Source: Fistularia commersonii
Lineage: Eukaryota > Chordata > Actinopteri > Syngnathiformes > Fistulariidae
Length of the DNA stretch: 64,000 bases
Direction: 5' to 3'
Assembly: GCA_037954325.1 (NCBI GenBank)
Contig: JBBMNZ010000013.1
Location: 8,986,501-9,050,500, forward strand
A program made the translations under genes and the position numbers. The notes under the pieces were generated by a model. It had not been told where the DNA came from. It did not search any database and saw only the letters and a program-made list of their open reading frames with translations. The number at the start of each line of letters is the position of its first letter. Positions within the stretch are counted from its first letter, which is position 1. Below are positions 24,691 through 37,435 of this stretch, piece by piece.

Positions 24691-26153
24691 CCACGTCATG
24701 TGTTAGCCATGCTACCTGTCTCCGTATATCAAAACAATAATAGTATTACTCGGCATCATCCGGCTTTCCTTTTCATTTTACACTTCACAACAAAGTTACC
24801 GACATAAGTCAGCTTTGACAGTATCTTCAATTATGTGACACCAGCAAAAAAAAAAGCTACATGATGGATGGCATTGAATGCTCCAGGGAACCATACGCCA
24901 AACAACAAACATGGCCAGCCTGTATGTAAACAATCACAATTAACCGCTGCACAGATGAAGACAGACATATCATTTATGCAACGTTGCAAAAGGGAGAGAA
25001 ATACAGAAGCTCTATATCATAATGTTGGATTTGACACGGTTTTTACAATGAGCAAACTGTGTTCATGTGACTCGGCCATCCATCAGCAGGAGGGTGTGTC
25101 AAATTGAAATCTGACATTTAGAGCCTCAACACCTTTCACTCACTGGCAGTGATATGAACGATGGCAAATGACAAATTGTTGGTATCATGTCTGTCTCTGG
25201 ATGATGCTTCTGATAATGTTTAGGGTTAAAAGAGTCACCCTTGACATTTTACTGAAAGGTTTTTTTTTGGGGGGGGATTGGCTTTTTGCAATACAGTGCA
25301 TACAGTTGGGAGGGCGTAAAACTGTTATCCTTATCAGGATTTGTGCCAACACAAAAGCTGTCTCTTTTGTTTTGATGCTTAATAAGACGTAGGAGCCCTT
25401 AGAAAGATAGCTTCATTTGCAAATAAACAAGTTGCACCTGCCTGAAAATTGGTACACTAACAAGCAAAATTCATTCTCTCAATCATTCTCTCTGCATGTT
25501 GTCAAGATCTCTGGTTATTTTAAAAGCAAAAAGATGATTCATTTTGTTCTGTGGTTCTGAAAATAGCTGAATGGGGAAAAAGAAAACTATCCGTAATTCC
25601 TAAATGTCTGACAAATTAGCCCCCCTGGATCTGGAGCTAATAAACAGCTTGAAGCCCTGTTGATATGTACATGGTCTTGCATTACTGCTGTGAGTGTGTG
25701 TGGCATATTTATTAGTTGGTCTCCTTGGGGATGTGACGAATGAATTGGAACATTTTCTTTTCATCCTTTGTATCTCTTGGAAAGTAAATGGAATTGTTAA
25801 ACCCCGGGGCTTTGCTGAAATTCTCTTAAAGTCGAGCATCTTGTTTATTTTGAGCACAAGATTGTTTCTGCCTCAATGTGCCCAGCATTAAAACCATTAT
25901 TATGTAATGTAATTTATTTATTTATACAGGTATAGGGCACAAACATACATTAACCTCAAAACAAGGAAAGATGCATTATACCAACTTATAACTGTATTCC
26001 TAATTTCTACCTGTAGTCCTTGGACGGGTTGATGTTACAATAAATTATTTATCAGTCTAAGGAGTCTGGGAAAAATATCCAGTTCAGCAATTCACAGCAG
26101 CATAGCGTTCATATCCCACCCATCAATAATAAGGAACATTTCCAAAACCATTC

Positions 26154-26180
<27 letters not shown>
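26154..26180. repeat. (CA)n microsatellite
   Basis: Short CA tract. The surrounding 25915-26540 looks like an old interspersed repeat (a TTTA-repeat end followed by sequence reminiscent of LINE tails), but I cannot support a family. Confidence 0.9.
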
Positions 26181-26189
<9 letters not shown>

Positions 26190-27829
26190 AAAAAACAGGC
26201 AGATATTTGCTTTGCCAGCCATGCAAACATGTAAAACCTTGTATGTTATGATCTGTGTTGGTAAGCTGTTCCATTAACTCATCGCAATAAAAGAAAGTCA
26301 TCAAAGGTGTGAGAATTCTTCGCTCTCCTCTAGCAGTATCTCTCAACCAAGTAACTCAAGCTGTTTTTTTTTCAGAGCCAGGTATGAAAAAGCTTTTCAG
26401 AGGAGCTATTTTACCATGAATGCTTTTGAAAAGTAAACACATGGACATGTGATATAAAGTTGTCAATACTTATAAATTCTATTTCGTGAAAATTTCTCGG
26501 TAGGGGCACCGTTGAATTTTCTTCTAATGAATTTTGAGGGCATATTTGTACAGTGATTTCTGAGGCTTCAAGGAGGTTCTACTGGTATTATACCAGTATG
26601 TCATCTACTTGAAAAATGTGAAAGAATCATTTATTTCATACACAGATGCCTCCATGGTAGAGGACCTGCTTGTGTTTCTAGAATTTGCCAGGTTTAACTT
26701 CATCATATTTCATTTATTTATCATTTAGTTTTTTCTTACAGGCTGGAGTTATATCAAGACTTGCCCCAATAAGTAAATCATTAAAGGGGCACTATATGGC
26801 AAGTGCAATTACAATAATTTCAGGGGAGAGTAAAATTCTAACTCCTTAACTTTCCCATGTATTATCTATTTTTCCATTATGTCTGTTGGCTTGCTTTGTA
26901 TACTCTCTTTGTCATAAACCAAACCCCTCTCTCCTTTCCTTTTGCTCAGCTATATCTCTGTAGTTGATGAAAACAAGTTTACAGTTTCGGAACATAACCA
27001 GCTTTCTATAAGATACAAGTAGAGCACATTTGAGTCTATTGAAAAATGTAGGAATTGTGCAGTCCTTCAAATGCTCTCCAAAGATCCCTTTTGGCTTAGT
27101 ATCTGTATTCCCCAGAACACGTGAATTACTTAAAAGTTTGAAAAAAGTTGCATTCTTGTTGAAAACGGGTGTGCGACAGGTCGGTTTCATGTATTTTAAC
27201 TGAAATGCCTGCAAGGTGTGGTGAATATACATGACAAAATAAAGTAGGGTCCGGATGGGAACAAATATAAAGTGCGAAGAAAATACAACTCACCCAAAAG
27301 CTGCATCAGTGGGAGCCCTGAGCTGTCATTGTTACTGACATTTAATTTTAATTTTAATTTAACTATTTTCACAAGGGCTTAATTTTGGGTAAAGTGTCGT
27401 GTGACAGTCTTGACAAGTGTCAAAATGGACAAATGAATGCAGTTGGGAAAGAATCTAGCCATTTTGCCAAAGGAGATAACTTTCACTCTGATAATAAACT
27501 GAAAAATAATGTAGCGAGTCACGAATGTTGGGGGTTTAAATTGACGCTTCTTTTCTGTGGTATGATGTGGGTGTGGTTTGGGGTGCAATGAACTCTGGGA
27601 TTTTGTTTTTTGCCTGCAATTAAGCCTGAACAGTTAGTTATATTGCATGCAAGATGCTTTTGCACGACGTTTGACTGAACACCACAACCTGCAGCGTTTA
27701 CCGTTCAAATGCAGCCTCCGGGATGTTAACCCTAACCCAGCACTGGCAGAGCAGCTAGTTTTATATTTTGATGGCCTACTCCTTTACAGAGTAACCTTAT
27801 GAGCTGATCATGTATTTTTCTGAGCGTGA

Positions 27830-27945
27830 GCTGCAGTTAGGGGTCCAGTGTCTTGCTCAACAACACTTCGACACACTCGGGGGAGCCGGGAATCGAACCA
27901 GGAGTGTTCGCTTCTGAAGACGATTGCTCTTCCTCCTTGATTCAA
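27830..27945. repeat. Probable SINE/LINE-tail type interspersed repeat
   Basis: The words 'gtgtcttgctcaacaacact' and 'gggaatcgaaccaggagtgt' form a phrase that recurs in many fish repeats, where it resembles a tRNA-like 'gggaatcgaac' box. It lies about 270 bp upstream of the gla relic start. Family not identified. Confidence 0.45.
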
Positions 27946-28216
27946 GATTATCTGTAAAGAAGACATGAAGGCGAGGAGAAAGGATATCTTCTCCTCCCAA
28001 ATGCTTCCAAATGCATTTTCGATATTAAAAACTGAAATCTATCAATGAATTAACATGGTAAAGGTAATCTCGGCGCTTCCGGGTCAGGTCCAATTTGATT
28101 GGTCTACATCGGTGTCGTCATCTAGGGGAGGCGGGGCCACGTTGAGGAAGTAGGTACCAAAACAGTCCGCAGATGTTGTGACTTGTTTTGCGAAATCTCT
28201 GTATCGGTTGGTAAAT

Positions 28217-31200
28217 ATGCGTGGGGCACTGTTTTGCTGGCTCTGTCCTTGAGTGAGAGGTGCAACTGAAGCCCTGGACAACGGATTGGCGCTGGGAGAG
28301 GTTCATGTGTAACATTGACTTTGACACGGAGCCCGACAACTGCCATCAGGGGAGACAACAGGCCTGCTGTAGTGAATGGATTATTTTCCCTTAAATCAAC
28401 CAGAAATCTGAAAAGTAGAACTCTGGATACTCCTAATGAGTGGGTCATATCAGAAGAAAATAAAAAACTGCCTGAATTGAAACAAGGAAAAGAATTATGA
28501 TGAAATGAATTTACACATTATTAGGAAACTATAAACTATGACATTTGCAAGGAAGGAAAAAGAGCAAAGATTTTCATGAATAGAAGAAACAGATTTCTTT
28601 TTCTTCTGGAATACATCCAACTCACAAGGCCACAAGTGACTGGGTTTGGAGCATCATATTGGCTGACCTTCTGGGGAAGAGAACATTAATATTGTTCATG
28701 ATTTTTTTTCTTCACATTTTCAATGTATGTGGCACATATGGAACCCTGTCAATGATAAACCAACATTGAAGCTCACACAAAAAAATTATTTAAGTAAGAC
28801 CCAAACACTTGACTAAGGAACGGAAAAACAAACATAATTGTTGCCCGTCCTCTTTATTTTTCAATCAAAATGATCATAATCTAAACGGGGAGGAGGAACT
28901 TGTATGTCCCCATGACCTCGGAAGCTATGCTGACTGGGGCATCAACTCCAGGGCAGGCTGACAATGATTCACAAGCAACCTGATAATAAACAACAAAAAG
29001 GCAAAACAAGGCATCTTAGCCAGAATAGGGAGACGGGTGCACTCTCCTCAAGCCAGGCCTCCGTGGGAGTTCATTAGCGAGTGCCTGGTGGCTGGGTGTT
29101 GACCCATAGGGCTCTGTCGGGCAACATCCAAATAGACAACACGGGACTCCCTACATCACACTTGTCTTTCTGAGCCCCTTGATGTGGTTAACTGGTTCTT
29201 CACACATGGAATTTATAAATACTTAATCAATTTTGACAATCATTCTTAGTTACATTGCAATTCCACATATCTCTGGAGAAACGTTCACATTCAGTTAACT
29301 GTTTAGATTTTGTGTTTTGTTTGAATTGTGATGTAATCAATTCTTTACATATCATATTTCGAATGTTTCTTTATTTTCATTGCAAAGTCAGTTTGTGAAA
29401 AAAGAAAGACATAAATCCAAATTCTCTCTTGGCTCATTGAATGGGAATATTGGCTGGTTTATTTTCCTTTCCGTGACAGTAAGTAGAGGTACAGTAAGTA
29501 CGTTTGAGCACAACGCTATATGAAAAGAAGCTACAATTATTGTATTGTAGTCACGTATATTCCTCTGCCAGCCGGTTGTATTCTGCAACTGTTTCAACTC
29601 ACTTATTGAAGACACTGAAGAAACTTAAAGTGTCCCGAAAGGGGCCGAACACACTGATGCTACAGAATTGTGCAAGCTCAAAATTATCATGACTTTTCAT
29701 TTGTGATCTCAATATGATGTGCAATTAATCAATATGGTATGGCAACATAATGTGTTTTTTGGCAATATATCAAGATACCAAAAGTTTTTCAATCAAGCTT
29801 AAATGTATAAAAAAAAAAAACTTTACTTTTAAGAATGAGGCACCTCGGTTTTACAGAGACATCCTGGTCTATAAATCATATCCTTCAGACTATAGAGAAA
29901 AGGTTTGTTTGTTTGGTACAGGCCCAGCAAAAATCAAACCATCATTTATTTATTGTTCCAGTATTCCAGTGAGAATGACACATGGGAAAAACACAAACAA
30001 CACAAAAATAATGAGTTGTATTACGATAACACTATCTGTCAAAATAACTCAAATTTGTTTTGTTTTTTTACACCATTATGAAACTTAGGGCTCCTTAAAT
30101 TTGGCAGTACATCTTCATCACTGCTAATCAGTTTCTCTTTGTGGAAATGATGCCAAAAAGGAAAAGAAATTAATAAATAAAAGCCTTCCCCAACACTCCC
30201 TTAGCAGCATGAGATCTTTATCTGATTCGTTGGAATCTCATACTCAGTGGCTATATTTATGACAACAAAAATGATTGAAGATATCACTGGAGACAGATGC
30301 ATGGCAACAACATCTCAGTTTATTTGTGCTTAGTTTTATTTAGTTTGAGGCAGGAGATATTGATGTTGGAGATATTGATTCATGGAATAATTCAATAGGC
30401 TTGAATTGTGAGGATTTTTCTAAATGAGCACCATTAATGTCTGAACACAATTCAAAAGAGCTGCAGAGGAAAGAAAAACAAAGTCAATCATACACGATCC
30501 GCGTGATCAACTTCGCCGAGAAGACAAGTGAAATTAAATCTGGAAGGCCGAATGACACCTGGAAACCATATCGAGCAGTTAATATTTTCAGTATTCATAA
30601 ATCACATTGACTATATTCCTTACGATCTTTAATTTCCTAAGGCACATTGTCAAATGAATGAATTATATTTTACTCCAAATGGCAATGTAAAATGCAATTA
30701 TATTCGCTTTAAAGAAAGAGTGGTCCGAGTAGATAATCTGAACTATCAAATTGGGCGACATGTTTAGCATATTACTTTGGGGGGGGAATGAATGATGCTA
30801 AGTGAATGATCAAAATCCTCTTTATTAATCTGTGACCAACTATCTAATAGAGAATCAATCTAAACTTTTGGTTGGATAAATGCAGAGGAGTTTGGCGTTA
30901 ATCAGAAAGTACCCGGTTCCTCATTCACTTTGAAGATCTTATATAGTGATAGTTGCAAACACAAAATGTCCCACTCCATTGGCTACAGACTATATTTTAA
31001 GTAATTATCTTTTCCTTTGTCAGGGCACGTTTAAGAAAAAATATCCAAAGTGCCAAATAAAAAATATGGAATTACAACTCATGACTCAAGAAGATACAAT
31101 AGAAAACATAATCAATAGCAATAATAGCATACAAACTAAGAATTGGCACTCAACGAAAAACAGAAAGACCTAAATTGAAATAATGTGTGTTTAATGTAAC

Positions 31201-34200
31201 CATATGTCTACTTTCGTTTTTTTTTCCCTCATGTAATAGCTGTCTTTATATAAGTTAATAATGTACAATGATCTATTGAACATGTGTGTCTGCCATATTG
31301 CTCTTTCATGTTATATTTAACCCTGGCATCTAACTATTACCATTGTCACCGCCTGTCTCCTGTCAGCCTTGCAATGAGAGTCTGTACAGGCAGATGGCAG
31401 ATGTGACGGTAAACCAAGGCTGGAAAGAGGCAGGTTATGAGTATGTCTGCATTGATGTCCGCTGGCCCTCTCACCAGCGACATGCCCAGGGCCGCCTGCA
31501 GGCAGACCCCAAACCATTCCCAGGGGGCATCAAGAAAATGGCAAACTATGCGAAGAGTTGTTGTGAAAAGACCATGACGTCTGTGGATGCCAATTGAGTA
31601 TCATAGCGTTAATTCCTCCCGAGATGTTAAAGTGAAATATATTTCATAAATTCACTCTCCAGAAGATACAGAATAAAAAAAAATCCTGGGGCCAAAAATG
31701 GATATTTTACATTGATTAATGTTGGGGGAAATGTTATATTCTAAGAAATTTGATATATTACGGATAGTCCATCATTTTATAATTGCGTGAAACACTATTT
31801 GCTATCCACTCAGCAACTATGACCAAATGTTTTCCAAAAAAACATAAAAAGAGTAAGGGATAACATCTGTATCTAAAAAAAGAATCAAAAAAACATAGAT
31901 AAGACCTACAAGCCCAGGACACTATACCTCAAGCAGATCGAGAAACTGAATGAATCATTTATAGATTACAGAGAAATGGTTCTGTGATAACATCAGCTTT
32001 CCTATATCATTACTCAACTGGAAGGAAGATAAACTAGCCTAAATATTTACAGATAACTTGGTTGAATCGAAAGGAGTTTTAATGTTTTGAATCTTGAACT
32101 TTTCTAAATGTTGTCTGAGAGTCTGCCAGGAGAGCTGAAGGAGAGCAAATCATGAGTTTTATACTCTGGGCAATAGTTAAAAGGGTTTGACTTAACTTTT
32201 AAGTCAAACCCCACAAAAAGGAGAAAAGAAATTCACAAAGAATAATTATATGAAGAGAGAAAAAAAATGCAACTAATTTTTTAGGCTAATTGTGATTGTG
32301 GTAATCCGTCCACATAGAATAATGCTGTATTACTTTTTATTTGTGGAATTATTAAATTGTAATCATGCTACAAACATACTATATATATATTATATACCAA
32401 AATCATGAACAGTCATTATAAGAATGGGTCTTTTTCCCTACATTTCCCTTGAATCAACAGGATGGAAGGGTCATTTTTTTTAAAACATGATCAACAAAAG
32501 ATTGGTAGATTGAGCCAAATGGAGTGGGATTTCCAGGGAAATATTGATAACCCTGTGTGCAAGATAAGTGCTATAGAGAATGAATAAATCTTGGGAACCT
32601 CATGTTAAATAAATGTAGATGTAGAGATGCTTCTTAAACTGGTTTTATATTAATTAATCCATTTGAAGGGAGAGGGACTAGATGTAAGAGCGAGATGTGA
32701 GATTGCCTGCTTGATACAAAATCCACACCCTGCACCAAGAAAGATACAACAGAAAATGAATATATTGGTGGTCAGAATACGCAGCCTTTCACTCTGACAG
32801 ACAGTACAATGGAGAGCTGGAGATCATTTCTAACCCAGGATTCACAACTCACAAGCAAGCAGCAAATGACTGAAAAGAAGTATGGGGTATTTCGGCCACA
32901 AGGCTGGAAGTTATCAGTGCAGTGGTTGCAGCTGTCCAGCATCTCCACCTACTGGTGAAAAAAGTTCCCTCTTGATGAGAAAAATCAGTTTTTATAATTA
33001 GATCCATTCTTAGGGTCTGAAGCTGGGGATTGATGCCGATGTTGGGGAAAATACCTACACTGGATATCCTGGCAGTCTGGGTCACTATGAGAGAGATGCT
33101 GAGACTTTTGCTAATTGGGAAGTGGATCTGCTCAAATTCGATGGCTTCTTTATGAACTGGACATTGCTCGGGGAAGGTGAGGGTTATTTTTTGTGTGTTG
33201 CTTGCAAATGTGTGTATACACACATGCAAACAAAGCAGCACCTATTGCTCCCACACAACAAATTGAGTGTGGTTTTTGAAATCATTGCACTGTGTAATTA
33301 AAATTGAAATACTACTTGATTAGGTCGGTCAAATGTAAGTAACCATGGAAATTATATTTCTTCTCAATTAGTCTTTTAAACTCCAGCCTTATGGTAACCC
33401 ATTTTTAACACATCAGAAGTCACATAGTACTTAAGTACATAGCACTGAAGTTAAAGGCTATATGAACATGTCAAAAGCTCTGAACAAAACTGGAAGATGT
33501 ATCCTGTGCTCCGGCCTTTCCAGCAGGTAAGAAGGCTCCAAATTATCACTATTTAACATAATTTGCCCACAGCAAAGAGCAAAACATTTCATAAAATAAG
33601 CAAAGTATTGTTTCTACAATATAACCAATATAATAGAATATAAAAATAGCAGCTTTGTGCCTTCAGCCTGATTATACAGCCATACATAAGACATGTAACC
33701 AGTGGCGCAACTTCGCTGATGTGTACGACTCATGGAGCAGTGTCAAGTCCATCTTGGACTGGAACACAGCTCATCAGGACATCGTCGTCCCTCGGCAGGC
33801 CCAGGGGGTTGGGATGACCCTGATATGGTTGGCTGTTCCACTTAGACTTCATATACTTTTCTAAGGTCCCAAGCCCTCTTGGTACCCTTCAAGTAAGAGG
33901 CTTTATTGTATTTCTTAATATATTACAGCATAGCCTGTCAAAACACTTTTGACAATGTGTTGGTATTGACACCTATTTCCACATTTATGTGCTAGCTAAA
34001 TGGCTTAAATAGCTTGAAAGTTATTCGTCTATATACATTTATTTTTGAATAAATTAGTTGTACAGCATTGCTCCAGCTAATGTGCCTTGTTTTCAATAGT
34101 CTTGCAAAATGACTGAATTTGCACCAGAAGAAATAAAACACCGAAACCGTGTACTATGGTGTCAATTTATGAAGGGGGGAACAGAAAACTTCAGCCACTT

Positions 34201-35055
34201 AATTTCCTTTCTGTCAGTTTCTTAGACTACTTGACAAAAACTGGGTTACTTGCAAGAATCAATCACATTATGGCATAAGGTAATATAGAAATGTTACATT
34301 ATTAAGGCCAAACTACCTTGTACAATGCATTTCTCTAGCTTGTAATTAGGAACTTTGGCCTGAGTTATGACCAGCAGGAGTCCCAGATGGCACTCTGGGC
34401 CATCATGGCAGCTCCGCTGCTTATGTCTAATGATCCAAGGGACATTTGTCCACTCTCCAAGGAACTGCTATGAACGCATCATGACAATAAACCAGAACTC
34501 ACTGGGATACTGAACTGCCCTGGTAGCTGCGAGGGGATACATTTTGTTGCAAGTGTAAAAACATTTTATTCTGTATCATGATTTTAAGAGTGTTGGATGT
34601 TAATAGCAGGTCTGGGGTCAAGGATAAGATGGGCTGATAGTCTGCTTCACAAATTGCACACCTAGTCTTAATTTTTCAAGGGGTGGGGGGTGATATGGCA
34701 ACAATGACATTGGGTTTCAAAACAAACAGATTGAGATTTTGGGGAGGCTCTGCATGAAACCATTTTACATATACCTTGAGTTACCTAGATTCTGATTTCC
34801 ACAGGTAAACAATTTTGAAATTTGGGAAAGGCCCTTATTGACTAACAGGCTGGCCATTGCTGTTCTAAACAGACAGGAGATAGGTGGTCCTCTTTTTTTC
34901 CCTCAATACCACTCCTGGCAGGAGAACATGTGACCCTCAGTGCAATGTAAGTAATCCTGCCTCGGCACAAGAAGATGGGTGTTCACACCTTACACAGTAC
35001 CGTGCCCATGAGAGTGAATCTTGTCTGGAATTGCTCTACTGGCTGTCAGTTCGAC
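28217..35055 (+). pseudogene. gla: Alpha-galactosidase A pseudogene (all seven exons recognisable, multiply disabled)
   Basis: The intact gene encodes the lysosomal GH27 enzyme that removes terminal alpha-galactose from glycolipids. Relic exons: 1, 28217-28349; 2, 31375-31549; 3, 33002-33176; 4, 33457-33526; 5, 33667-33827; 6, 34339 to about 34520; 7, 34805 to about 35055. Exon 2 is 175 bp, the human length. Lesions: exon 1 has a TGA (28250-28252) in the signal peptide, a deletion of about 26 bp removing the RTPTMGWLH segment, a one-base insertion and donor GG. Exon 2 has acceptor AA for AG and donor GC for GT. Exon 3 has a TAG (33011-33013) for the Lys of HSKG. Exon 4 lacks 22 bp. Exon 5 lacks 1 bp before GPGGW. 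Exon 6 has a TGA at about 34471 and a frame change. Exon 7 has a TGA after QEN and frameshifts. The nucleophile Asp (LLKFDG) and acid/base Asp (WDDPDM, shifted frame) remain; one substrate Asp (CIDD to CIDV) and several disulfide Cys are gone. Retained introns rule out a processed copy. Confidence 0.93.
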
Positions 35056-35302
35056 CAGTGGCAAGTTCAAGAGAGCCCTGAAGCTACACAGGCAAGACTC
35101 GTCTGATAAATTTCCCAGAACTGTTTTATAATTAATAGGTAGATTGCGGTGGTTCTGAAACTGACATCCCACATGAAATTTTTAGGCTATGAATTGATTT
35201 TTGATGGACCTACATTTAATATCACTGGCCAGTTTAGTGTTTGCCTGATGAGCTGTGAACAGCTTGAAACAATGGGAGAAGACTTGAAAGTATATTGACA
35301 CA
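35056..35302. other. Convergent spacer between the gla relic and rpl36a
   Basis: About 250 bp separate the last recognisable gla codons from the rpl36a poly(A) signal on the other strand. No further element is seen. Confidence 0.5.
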
Positions 35303-35308
35303 TTTATT
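35303..35308 (-). terminator. Polyadenylation signal of rpl36a
   Basis: AATAAA on the minus strand (tttatt on plus), 41 bp after the rpl36a stop codon. The short 3' UTR is typical of ribosomal protein genes. Confidence 0.75.
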
Positions 35309-35348
35309 GAAAATTGTGAAAGCTTCTTCCAGAAGACAGGACCACAAC

Positions 35349-37388
35349 TTAGAACTGGATGACCTGGCCCTGTAAAAAAAAACGATAAGGCTATTAAAAT
35401 TTGAACTCATGGAACAAATGTCTGCTTTATTACTTCAAAACTTCATTTATGATCTGACTTCATTGCTGTGTGTACAGTATTACATGTTTACTAAAGATTA
35501 CACTACTTTTCCTCAAACATTCATTCATTCATCATATCAAAATAATCAAGTATTTTACACAGAATATTTTGTATGGTTCAAATACTGTTTTCATGGAATC
35601 CAAAATTAAACCAATCCCAAATGTATAGGATCTTGTATTAGAAGTAACCATCGGTTCAAGAGTCACCCAAAGGACATTCAGAACTCCTGTGTGGACCGGT
35701 GCAGCTTATACATTCCATATAACTGCTGTTGAATTGCAACGGTCAACAATGGAAACATGCCTTGGAAGCCCAGTCATCTGACTGTTTTGTTAAATCTAGT
35801 TTGTAGTAAAAGGATTGATCAGTGGAGTTTATTTAATTAGTAGGATCTGAAGGCAACCGAGCCACTTCAGACTAACTTAACCTGGTTAGAATGATGGGAC
35901 AATCTCAACATCAAAACCTTTCTTATACAAGACATATGATGCCAAAAAGAATTGTAATGGATGTCTTGCAGTTTATGCTAATGCGATGCTAATTATGAAA
36001 CAAGCCATCATGATTACATGTCTAGGTTGCAAGTTAAGACTAAGGAGCACCTGCAAAAATACCTGGTCTTGGCACAAAGCAATATTCACCACTGACTAGG
36101 TGTACTTCCATTTGAAAATGTATAAATTAGGCTCCAGACATTTTTTTACCCAATATACTGTACTTTAGTGATCCAACTGTGCATTCTCAACTGCATAGCA
36201 CTAAAACACTTGGAGTAGACCCTATTGACATGAATCTTATATATTGGCTCCAGAAACTCTATTAAAACCACTATGAGATAAAGATCTGTATGTGCCACAA
36301 ATCCTACCTTTCTCTTCTTGTCACCACCCAACTCGAAGTGCTTGCATCTCTTGATGGCGAGCATTCTCTTGGATCTGCAGTTGGGCTCAACACATTCAAG
36401 CCTCAAAACAATTTTCTTTGTGGTCTTCGCCTGGAAATGCAGTGTTATTAGAGCGTGCTTAAAAAAAGAAAAAACAGTCTTCAAACTAAACTGGAGGTGC
36501 AAACTTACCTTTTTACGGAATATGGGCTTTGTCTGACCACCATACCCGCTCTGCTTCCTGTCATATCGCCTCTTACCTACAGGACATATGCAGAATGACT
36601 AGTTAAGATTCTAGCTCTAATAATGCAAACAAATACAGCACTCAGGAGGACCCTGCGTACCCTGTGCATAGAGAGAATCCTTTCCCTTCTTGTACTGGGT
36701 AACTTTGTGGGGCTGGTGCTTCTTGCACTTTTTGCAGTAAGTCCTGCGGGTCTTCGGGACGTTCACCTGTAACATTATCAAAAAAGGAATTATGGATGAC
36801 TGATTGGAAACGCTTTCTAGCAATCTGAGTATTAGATGAATTAGCTAAGTAAAGGTCTGCGGAAACAATCACAATACCTAGAGAACATATTAAGCAAATT
36901 CCAGGGCGTTGGTATGGGGGTAACATCACATATGTTTATTATCAGATGGCAAAAGCTATGCAATTATCGAACAGAAAACTTAAATTCAGGAACGGCGCCC
37001 AGTGAGGGTGAAGTTATGTTTAGCTTAACCTTGTTAGCATCTGTACTTTTGCCACATTGACTGACTAATAACCCTGCGGGAGATAGACAGCACCATTATA
37101 GAATCTAATGCTTGTAAACCAATTGTTATTCGAGTTCAAGCATCGAAACGTCTTGAAACTGTTGCAAATAAACTGACTGGTGCCGGCGTTACAATGCTAA
37201 TGCAGCTAGCTTCGTATAATTACGATGAAAACATCCTAATATCTACACCAGGCGGTTAATATTACGATCGTTCAGTGTGACTAGATATTTCCTTCATTAT
37301 AAGATACAGAAAGTAAGGCGGTGGTTTATTTAACGACAAGATTAAGGTAGATTCTACAATGTGTATCGCTGCTGAAATTCCGTACCAT
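35349..37388 (-). CDS. rpl36a: 60S ribosomal protein L36a (eL42), complete
   Basis: Component of the large ribosomal subunit near the E site. Coding pieces on the minus strand: exon 1, ATG only (37386-37388); exon 2, 36661-36766; exon 3, 36509-36576; exon 4, 36308-36430; exon 5, 35349-35369, encoding GQVIQF and TAA. All junctions are GT-AG and the phases join to 106 codons, the usual family length. The protein starts MVNVPKTRRTYCKKC and keeps the zinc-ribbon cysteines (CKKC near residues 12-15, CVEPNC in exon 4) and the HFELGGDKKRK tail. A Met-only first exon is known for this gene. It is convergent with the gla relic and divergent from btk. A final exon of only 21 coding bases is easily missed by gene finders. 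Confidence 0.97.
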
Positions 37389-37404
37389 GGTCGCGACCCG
37401 ATGC

Positions 37405-37435
37405 AGAGGAAAAGAGGAAGAAGGAACCCGGAAAC
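37405..37435 (-). promoter_or_regulatory. rpl36a core promoter with 5' TOP tract
   Basis: On the minus strand, ccttcttcctcttttcct (37407-37424) lies just upstream of the ATG. This is a terminal oligopyrimidine tract starting with C, as in ribosomal protein mRNAs under mTOR/LARP1 translational control. A tttccggg ETS-like site sits directly before it. The start base, about 37423-37424, is inferred. Confidence 0.7.

Larger units (their letters stand above)
12108..28000. other. Gene-poor interval between glra4 and the gla relic
   Basis: I find no exon of a known family in this stretch of roughly 16 kb on either strand; open frames here are short and lack conserved motifs. It contains microsatellites, a Tc1-like scrap, two related copies of one interspersed repeat and AT-rich DNA. 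Distal regulatory elements could be present but cannot be recognised from one sequence. Confidence 0.6.

Noticed and set aside
31343..31597. An intact alpha-galactosidase-like gene suggested by an 84-codon open frame
   Set aside because: It is only exon 2 of the gla relic plus flanking intron; neighbouring exons carry stops, deletions and dead splice sites.
28217..35055. A processed retrocopy of gla
   Set aside because: Exons are separated by introns at the family positions and lie at the syntenic locus, so it is the original gene decayed.
28217..35055. naga (alpha-N-acetylgalactosaminidase) rather than gla
   Set aside because: Linkage to rpl36a, btk and timm8a and the exon lengths favour gla; a naga origin cannot be wholly excluded from the eroded residues.
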